From NCBI GenBank assembly GCA_947498455.1, contig CANMKK010000011.1:62001-126000 (forward strand): DNA of 64,000 nt, given 5' to 3'. The notes beneath the pieces are model-generated. The model was not told the DNA's origin. It did no database searches and saw only the letters and a program-made list of their open reading frames with translations. Below are positions 52,263 to 61,100 of the stretch, one piece after another. The DNA is from an uncultured Aquimarina sp. GTDB lineage: Bacteria > Bacteroidota > Bacteroidia > Flavobacteriales > Flavobacteriaceae. How positions within the stretch are numbered: position 1 is the stretch's first letter; the number at the start of each line of letters is the position of its first letter. A program made the translations under genes and the position numbers.

Positions 52263-55067
52263 ATGAGATATATATATATAATCTATACAACAATCATACT
52301 ATTACTACTAGTTAATAGTACGATAATAGCCAAAGAAACGACCACCTACACTGATCAGGAAATAGGATTTAACAAATCTAGACTCAGTGAACGGTTAATA
52401 GAACGTGGAATTTCTGGAGAAGCATTGACACAGGAATTGACTTTTATAAGAGAGCAGTATGTACAATACTATATAGAAGACCTCCAACGCCAAGAAGAGC
52501 AACAACGAATAGAAGCAGAATTTATAGTAAGACAAATTAACCTCCAACCATCTAGGAGAACTGCTTTTTCTCCTAAAGCAACAGTAACATGTGATGTTTC
52601 CGCTGTAGAACGACAAGCACTGATTGATCTATACAATGCTACAGATGGGGCTAATTGGAGAGTGAAATGGGATTTAACAAAGACAGTTTGTGAGTGGCCT
52701 GGAGTAGGTGTAATAGACGGAAAAGTAACTTCTATATATTTGTTGTCTAATTCGCTTAATGGAGAGCTCCCAGATTCTTTAGGAGACCTAGTTAATCTTA
52801 CATCTGTTGTAATTGCAAGGAATGGCAATCTTACAGGCAACATACCTAGCACAATAGCTAATTGGAGTAAAGTTGAGTCTATAGATTTGCATTCTAACCG
52901 TTTAACAGGGGAAATTCCATCTGGATTAGGAAATTTAATAACACTCAAATTTTTATACCTGTTTAGAAATAGTTTAAGTGGAAGTATTCCCGAATCTATG
53001 GGGCAATTAGAAAATTTAGAGAGAATAAATTTGTCTAGTAATAGGCTTTCAGGTGAAATATCAGCTTCATTCGCTAGTTTATCAAAATTAAAAAGCCTTA
53101 ATCTTTTTGAAAACGCCTTAACAGGAGCAATACCATCAGAATTGGGAGACTTGATTAATCTAGAAGGTTTGAACTTAGCTAGAAATGGACTTACTGGGAG
53201 TATACCATCTTCCTTAGGGAAATTAACAAAATTGATAAGTTTGTATTTGAATGCTAATAGGTTAACTGGTTCAATTCCAGAAGAATTGGGAGAACTCTCT
53301 AAATTAGAAGGCCTTAACCTATTTAGAAATAGCTTAAGTGGTATAATACCGGATTCCTTTGGTGGACTTTCCAATTTGTTACTTTTATCAATAGAAGAAA
53401 ATAGGATGTCCGGTACAATACCAGTTTCCTTGGGAAATCTTTCAAAGTTAAAACATCTTTATTTATCTAGGAATACACTTACAGGTTCTATACCTAGAGA
53501 ATTAGGGGAATTAACCAATCTGAATAGTTTAGGATTAAGTTACAATAATTTATCAGGGGTGATACCCGCTGAGCTAGGACAATTAATTAATCTGATTGGT
53601 TTAGGATTAAATAATAATAACTTATCAGGAACTCTTCCTCCAGAATTAAGCAAAATGTCTAGCTTATTACGTTTGCATCTACAAATGAATAAAATTTCAG
53701 GAAATATACCTCCTTCATACGAAAATCTACCTGCTATTTCGCAATTAATATTGTCGCATAACAGGTTATCTGGCAATATTCCTACAAAATTTAAAGAAAG
53801 AGAAAATCTACAGTACTTATACATTCAGGAGAATCAATTTGTATTTTCCGATATAGAAAAAGAACTTATCGAATTAAGAAATAAGTTAGTTAATTTTAGT
53901 TTTGTTCCACAAGCCGACATCAATGAAGAAGAAACCATAAATGCAACAGAAGGCTTTAATTATACTATAAGTGTTACAGGACTAACCAGCCCCAACAACC
54001 AATACCAATGGTATAAAGATGATACTGTCATAACAGGAGCCACTTCACCCACCTATACCATAACAAAAGCAACCGCAGAAGACGCAGGAGTATATAATTG
54101 TTTGATTACCAATACTGTAGTAGAGGGATTAACACTCCGCAGAAGGCCAATCACTTTAGTAGTAAATCCAATTGACCCAACTTTTCTTGGGGATTGTACA
54201 GAGTGTAAGTCTTTTAAACCAGAAGCAGGGCAGTATGTGATTAGTGGTTGGGTAAAAGAAGAACAACCAGAACAAGTGATAAGTTATACCAATACTGCTA
54301 TAGGTATCAACCTCACAGATCATACCAATACCACCACCTCACAAACCTTTACGCCATCAGGTAATATAATTGATGGATGGCAACGGATCACTGGTAAATT
54401 TACCGTACCAGATACCACCATACATCTGGGGATAGAGTTGATTAATGAAAATAGAGATACAAATAATGGAGATGAGTACGATCAGTATTTTGATATAGTC
54501 CCTGAAGCGGGTACTCCACCTGTTACTACAGGGTATGAACTACAATATATTGGAGTGTTATCTAATTGTGAGAATACAATAGGATCTACTTATAGTGCCA
54601 ATATTTATTCTACATATTATCTAGAGGTTGGTAAAATATATAAAGTAATGCAAGGGAGGAGTGAGGACTATGTAAGGGTAGAGTCCAGAAATGCCTTTGG
54701 TGATCCGATAGAATCTAATTCGGATAATGAAATTATCGATGTAAAATTAACAAAAATAAGTCAGATGACTTGCGCAGAATTCTCTGCTCTAAATCCTAAT
54801 AATAATGTTTCTGGTGTAACGGCCTATTTCGATGATATCAGGATTCATCCTTATAATGGAAATATGAAATCATTTGTATACGATCCACATACGCAGCGAT
54901 TAATGGCAGAGCTAGATGAAAACAACTATGCTACTTTTTATGAATATGATCAGGAAGGCGGATTGATACGAGTAAAGAAAGAAACAGAAAAAGGAGTGTA
55001 TACCATTCAGGAAACCAGATCATCCAGTGCTAAAAATGGGAACGCAACACCTGTATTAGAGAATTAA
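52263..55067 (+). CDS. Secreted protein with 16 plant-type LRRs, Ig-like domain, carbohydrate-binding-like module and YD tail
   Basis: The 934-residue product has a signal peptide (IYIIYTTIILLLLVNSTIIA). An LRR N-cap reads RQALIDLYNATDGANWRVKW, then CEWPGVGVIDGK. About 16 tandem 24-residue repeats follow (about residues 156-540) of the plant-specific type, for example LTGSIPSSLGKLTKL and LSGEISASFASLSKL. Next are an Ig-like domain (QYQWYKDDTVITGATSPTYT to AGVYNCLITN, about 578-618) and a beta-sandwich module with VISGWVKEEQPEQ and DGWQRITGKFTVPD, resembling carbohydrate-binding modules. The end has SFVYDPHTQRLMAELDENNY and FYEYDQEGGLIRVKKETEK, typical of YD-family proteins. It should be surface-exposed or secreted; the LRRs suggest protein or glycan binding. 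Confidence 0.78.
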   Translation: MRYIYIIYTTIILLLLVNSTIIAKETTTYTDQEIGFNKSRLSERLIERGISGEALTQELTFIREQYVQYYIEDLQRQEEQQRIEAEFIVRQINLQPSRRTAFSPKATVTCDVSAVERQALIDLYNATDGANWRVKWDLTKTVCEWPGVGVIDGKVTSIYLLSNSLNGELPDSLGDLVNLTSVVIARNGNLTGNIPSTIANWSKVESIDLHSNRLTGEIPSGLGNLITLKFLYLFRNSLSGSIPESMGQLENLERINLSSNRLSGEISASFASLSKLKSLNLFENALTGAIPSELGDLINLEGLNLARNGLTGSIPSSLGKLTKLISLYLNANRLTGSIPEELGELSKLEGLNLFRNSLSGIIPDSFGGLSNLLLLSIEENRMSGTIPVSLGNLSKLKHLYLSRNTLTGSIPRELGELTNLNSLGLSYNNLSGVIPAELGQLINLIGLGLNNNNLSGTLPPELSKMSSLLRLHLQMNKISGNIPPSYENLPAISQLILSHNRLSGNIPTKFKERENLQYLYIQENQFVFSDIEKELIELRNKLVNFSFVPQADINEEETINATEGFNYTISVTGLTSPNNQYQWYKDDTVITGATSPTYTITKATAEDAGVYNCLITNTVVEGLTLRRRPITLVVNPIDPTFLGDCTECKSFKPEAGQYVISGWVKEEQPEQVISYTNTAIGINLTDHTNTTTSQTFTPSGNIIDGWQRITGKFTVPDTTIHLGIELINENRDTNNGDEYDQYFDIVPEAGTPPVTTGYELQYIGVLSNCENTIGSTYSANIYSTYYLEVGKIYKVMQGRSEDYVRVESRNAFGDPIESNSDNEIIDVKLTKISQMTCAEFSALNPNNNVSGVTAYFDDIRIHPYNGNMKSFVYDPHTQRLMAELDENNYATFYEYDQEGGLIRVKKETEKGVYTIQETRSSSAKNGNATPVLEN

Positions 55068-55171
55068 TATAAGTATAGAATATAAAATACTAACGAATAC
55101 TTTTAAGAAAAAAGAAGCGTACAAGTTCAATTCATAGAAGTATCCGGTAGTCATCAAAAAACTAAAAATAC

Positions 55172-58100
55172 ATGAAATTATCAATCTATAACAGCAATCG
55201 TAAGATGCCAGATAGTTCAGTTTTTATAAAAAGAAGTATCCTATTGGGATACCTGATCCTTTGTTGTTTTACAGGATCAGTATTTTCTCAAACCTCTCTA
55301 AAGGGAAGTCAGATTGTAGAAAATGCCACAATCACGGCACCACTAGATGAAACAGTAGGATTAGTAAATACCAGAATTTCTAATCCAGAAGCATATATAC
55401 GTTTACGAGTAGACGATGATCTGCATCACAATGAATCATTTAAGTATACAGTTACCATAGAGGTAACACCTTTGTTAGCAGATGGAAGTCAGGATGTACC
55501 TTATAACCAAGAGTTGACCATATTCTATAATATCAATGGAGAAGTAAGTCCATATGAAGACTTAACATATCATAGATTAGGAAATAGATATGGGGTTTCA
55601 GTAAAGGTAATATCCCTCGAAATACTAAAACCAGATACCAATACACCGATAACCACAATTCCAGAAAATATAGTCTTGGAGACAAGGTTTATAGCAGATG
55701 TGCACCATAAGTTATCTGAGCAATCACCTATTGTAAATACACACCAGATATCAGAAAACAGGCTCTTATTTATATGGGATAAAATCACAGGAGCCAGGGA
55801 ATACGAATTAGAGTGGACTTGGATAGACAATTATGGAGTAAATCAAAATGGGAATGCAGATCTATCGGTAAGAAAACAACCTTCCGAAATTAAATTAACA
55901 GAACGGGATTTCGAACTAAATAGTACTCGGGTACAAACAGAATTAAATTTTTACGAAATTCCATTAATTTATGCCAGAGGATATTTGGTATATAGAGTTC
56001 GCGCAATTGGTAGGTTTAGTACAGATTATATCAAACGATATTACGGTTCGTGGTCTAATTCAGATACTTCTAAAGCAACAGTTGCAAATTGGGAATATAA
56101 GGTTATAGAAGCTCATGAACATAATAAAAACTGGCAGTTTCAGGCCAGTTATGCAGAGGGTGGAAAAAGAAAAGAGGTAGTAAGTTATTTTGATGGAACC
56201 TTACGGAACCGACAAACAGTTACTAAAATAAATACAGATGACCGACCTATTGTAGGAGAAGTAATATATGATACACAAGGAAGACCCGCAATAGAAGTAT
56301 TACCAACACCCGTTGCAATATCAGATGGAAATGAAATAAAATACTACAATAACTTCAATAAAGTTGATTCCAATACCCCGTATACCCATAGAAATTTTGA
56401 TTGGCAAAAAACAGAGGAGCAGCAATGTAAAATAGAGGCGGTAGGGATGACCACTCAATCGGGAGCTAGTAGATATTATTCGCCAAATGGTGATCAGAAC
56501 GTAAGTAAACCCTATCAGGAGTTTGTGCCTGATGCACAGCAGTTCCCCTTCTCCCAGATAGAGTATACCCCCGATAATACAGGTAGAATAGCCAGAAAAA
56601 GCGGAGTAGGTCCAACACATAGATTAGGAGAAGGACACGAAATGAAGTACTACTACCTACAACCTTCGCAAGAAGAGCTAAACAGGCTTTTCGGATACAA
56701 TGTAGGAGATAAGAAGCGCTATAAAAAGAACATGGTGGTAGATCCTAACGGGCAGGTAAGCATAAGCTATATCGATCCACAGGGAAGAACAATTGCAACG
56801 GCACTTGCAGGAACAGCACCAGATGGGATGACCGCTTTGGCGGACCAAGGGAATAGTACAGATGATATGGTATTTGACCTTATAAACAAAGCAGATCAAA
56901 ATGATGTCAAAAAGCCAGAAGATAATAATGAATATATCAGTACAGGTAGATTTGGTGTAGATGTAACAGATGGATTAAGTGTGAGTTACCCCCTAGGAGT
57001 AAGTGAAGCTGATAAAACGTATCAGTTTAATTATGAGATGGGAGCAATTAATAAATATGTAGATGATTGTATTCCGGAAGCATACGATTTTAAATACGAT
57101 TTGGAAATTACATTACAAAACGACTGTAATGATAATATGTTCGAGGCAGATCAAGAAATAAAAGAAGAAGGGATTATAGGATATGCTCCAAAAAGTATAC
57201 CTACTAAAAAACTGGATATTGGCTCCTATCAATTAAATAAACGTATAACCGTTAATGAAGCCGCTGTAAATCAATATGTAGAGCAGTATATAGGGGAGTA
57301 TACCTGTTTATTGAATTTAGAAGATTTTGAACCTAATGTCTCCATAGATGATTGTTTTACCTCCTGTCAGGACTGTGTAAATAATTTATTGAATGAAGTA
57401 GATAACTATAATACATTATTTCCGGCAGAAAGTGAATTAACAGCACCCAGACAGCAATATGTGTTAGAACAAATAAGTCAGATCATGGGCAATGATACAT
57501 TTTACTACGAAGGAGGAATCCTAAAAAATGCACCGCTCGATGAGGGAATAAGTGAGGACGAAGAGATAGTATTCTATGCTCAGAAAGATCTATACGAAGA
57601 ACGGTTTAAAAAAGAGTTTGACTTACTATTACAAGCGTGTCAGGCACCATGTAAAGTAGTATCTATCTGTGATGTAAACGAGTTAGCTTTATTAGCTGAT
57701 GTAAGTCCATCTGGTCAATATGGTACTACAACACAAGAAGATTCTTTTGATGATGAGGTAGCAACAGAAGAAGAAAGAAAAGCGATAGAAGAACTAAGTG
57801 TCTTTAATGAAAATAATGTATTAGGAGAAAATCAAAACTGGAAAAATCCGGATACTCCTTATATAGATGCATACGGAGACATTTCTAAAATTTATATCAA
57901 TGATAGTAACTCATATGAGTACACAGGAGATTCAATTATAGATACAATTACTGGTCAGGAGTATATACTACCACAACAATTGGTAAATATAGATGATTTC
58001 TTAAGTTTATGGCAATCTAGCTGGGCACAATCATTAGTAGCATACCATCCAGAATATTGTTACTTAGACTATTACAATGAGCTATGTGCTAGAACATTTA

Positions 58101-61100
58101 ATGTAGGTGGAATTGATATGAACACAGATACCTACGATGATTTCGTAATCAATACAATAAAAAAAGCTCAAGATGCCAAAGGAGGAAATTCGACTTTTAC
58201 GATTAATTTTCTAGAGAACATAAATTCATTAATAGATAAGGATCCATATTTTAAAACAACATATACCAATGCAATCGATGGAACTATTGGTGGTCGTAAT
58301 GCCAAAACGGTAAGAACAGCCATAATGAATGAGGCATTAACTTCTAATTATTCCACTATACTAGATGAGCAGGATAATCAGGAGAAGGAAGTCAGTATGC
58401 TAAAGATGGCATACATCACAATTGTATATGGTAATGACATACAGGGAAACATTGATGTTAATGGATTACCATCAGAAGATGATATATTGTCAATCTTGCA
58501 AGTAGAAGGCGTTTCCAATATAGACAATCGTCAATTAGCACAAAGCCAAAAAGATCGAATCTGGGAAACCTACAAATATTATTATGTAGGGCTTAAAAAG
58601 AAAATCATCAACGTATTTTCTAATATATATGCAAAAAAAGAAGGATGTTACAATGGATGTATTGGTAAAGACGGTAACCCAGAAGTAGTAACCGTATTAC
58701 AAGATTTTTCTCAGTTTTCTCAACTATCACAAATGTTTAATGCTGGTACTGCTAATGAACTTTGTTCAGGAGAAGCAGTTCAATATCTAAAAGATGTAGA
58801 AAAGAAATTTGCACCTATAGATAATATATATGACTCAGGCGTACCGACAAATGATGCGATTACAGATCTTGCAGAAGAAACAGATTTTCAGATCTGGACA
58901 CAAACAGGAAAATGCCCGCTTGCCTATGATATGGAGTATTTTCTTAATGGACTTGCAAGCGAAGGAAAATTAGTATCTGGCGTCAATATAGGTTCTATTA
59001 CCTATTTAGTACCAGATTTATACAATAAAATAATCACCGAGGTTCCTACCAATACGAATATTACAGTTACAGGAAATATACAAAACAATAACCAAACATT
59101 GGATATTGCCCTAGATGGAGTAGCATCCTGTAACACTTCGTTAACCTTACCATCAGGAATAAATTGGAATAATTATAAAGGAGAAGGAACAGCAGGGTGG
59201 CAATTAGTAAGTTTAACAAACCTTAGTTATATTCCGGATAGCTTTTCTAATGGAACATTTAGTTTTACCGTATTGGCAAGAGTTATTCCAGACGGAACAA
59301 CTGCACCAACAGATATAGATAATCAAGATCTACCTATAGGAATGGTAGAAGAATATGTGATAACAGGAGTTACCTGCGTCCCAATAGGAGAATGTAAAGT
59401 AGAAGATGATGTTAGACCTATAGGAGAAGTACTCTCTGATCAGGTATCAACCGATGGAGGAAACGGATGTAGAAAAAGAGATAAATTCGAGAGAAGTTTG
59501 ATTCGTTTGATGAACGAATTAAATCAAAAAAATAAACTATCCAATGCTCCGCTAAGTGTAGAAGATAGTTATACAGAAGGAATAATGCCATTGATATTGG
59601 GGGATTACGGTAATATTGGTATTTGGAAAAGTACATCAAATGGATTCAGTATATCAGACCCATCAGATAATGTGATTTTATCAATACAGGATATAGGAAC
59701 ATCAATCATTTGGGAAGAAGTAAACTCATATCTAAGTTTTAAAATTAAGGAAGATACTAATTTTACAATGCGTTTGATTGATCAAAACCATGAAATTCAG
59801 GAGCTTCAAGGGCAAATATACACTAGTGCGAATAATACCGGAACTCTGGATTTTAATTGTGGATGTAATAACGAACAGATTTTTTCACGAAATGATTATC
59901 TAATAGATAAGTTAAATATTGTAATTAATAAAGTACATAACAGTTTTGATGAATTACCAGAAGGATATGTGCCAGATGCATTAGATGAGTTGGCTCAGTA
60001 TCTATCATTACCATCGGGATCGACTATAGGGATTTATGATAAAAGGAAAGAAGAAGGATATTACAGCTATTACTTAGCGCAGGATATATCAGGATTTCCA
60101 ACCTATCAGGTAAAAGTAAATGGAACAAATCTATTTGGTTTACAACACATTTCACTTTATAAGTCCAATTTACAATTTGATCAGGAAACCTTGGCCATCC
60201 GAGCTACAGCATTACCAATTACTACTGAAGAAGCCAGTATAACCAATATCGAGCTAAATGGAACATCTTTTTGCAAATCTGGAGAATTGGTCATAAGAGA
60301 TACTGTTTCAGATCAAGGAAATGGATCAAGTACCTGTACCTCTATAGATGCTTCCCGAAATACGCTCTTTACAACAGTTATGAAAGAAATTGCACGTGGT
60401 ATAGGAGCAGGAGGATCTAACGGAGAATTAATAACAGAGCATATGGATGACTTTTTCTATTATTACAACGATCGACCTTATCTAATAGATTATAATGAAG
60501 AATACAATAGCCTTACTAATTGGACAAGAGTTTCTTTTAAGATAACTGATGGGACAATAGGAGTAGGAGAATTACCAAAGTGTATAATCGAGTTTTCATC
60601 ATACGGAAACCCTAATAATATAGAATCAAATATAGATAATTTAGGAAAAGGGTTATATTTTTTTACAACACCTTCTTCAGAATTTGATCAAGCAAATGCG
60701 TTTAGAACTCAAAATAATCAAGGAAATGACTTAATTACAGGAACCATGAGATGTCCCGCTTGTTCCGATTGGACTAATAATGATCCAGATCCTATCGTAG
60801 CATGCCCTGTAGAAAATGCAACCCCAGGAACCGATACCAGAACGCAGGAATTTCTCAACCTAATAAATGCAGTAAGAGAAGCAGAAAGATCAGGAGTAGG
60901 AGCAAATGGATTGGTATCACAACCAATAACAACGTTTTTCGAAGGAATCTATGACAACCCTAGAATTGCTAATTATAGTCAATCTTCCGTCGATGGTATT
61001 ACAACAGTAAATTATGATATTATTAATGGAAGAGGAGGAGAAGATTGCCATGTTTACTATGCAGTAAATGAAACAATTAATGCGAGCGTCAACCCATTGG

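Noticed and set aside
52469..53374. Long minus-strand reading frame (301 codons) opposite the LRR region
   Set aside because: It is the antisense shadow of regular LRR repeats on the plus strand, where a periodic sequence keeps the opposite frame open. It has no start context or motif.
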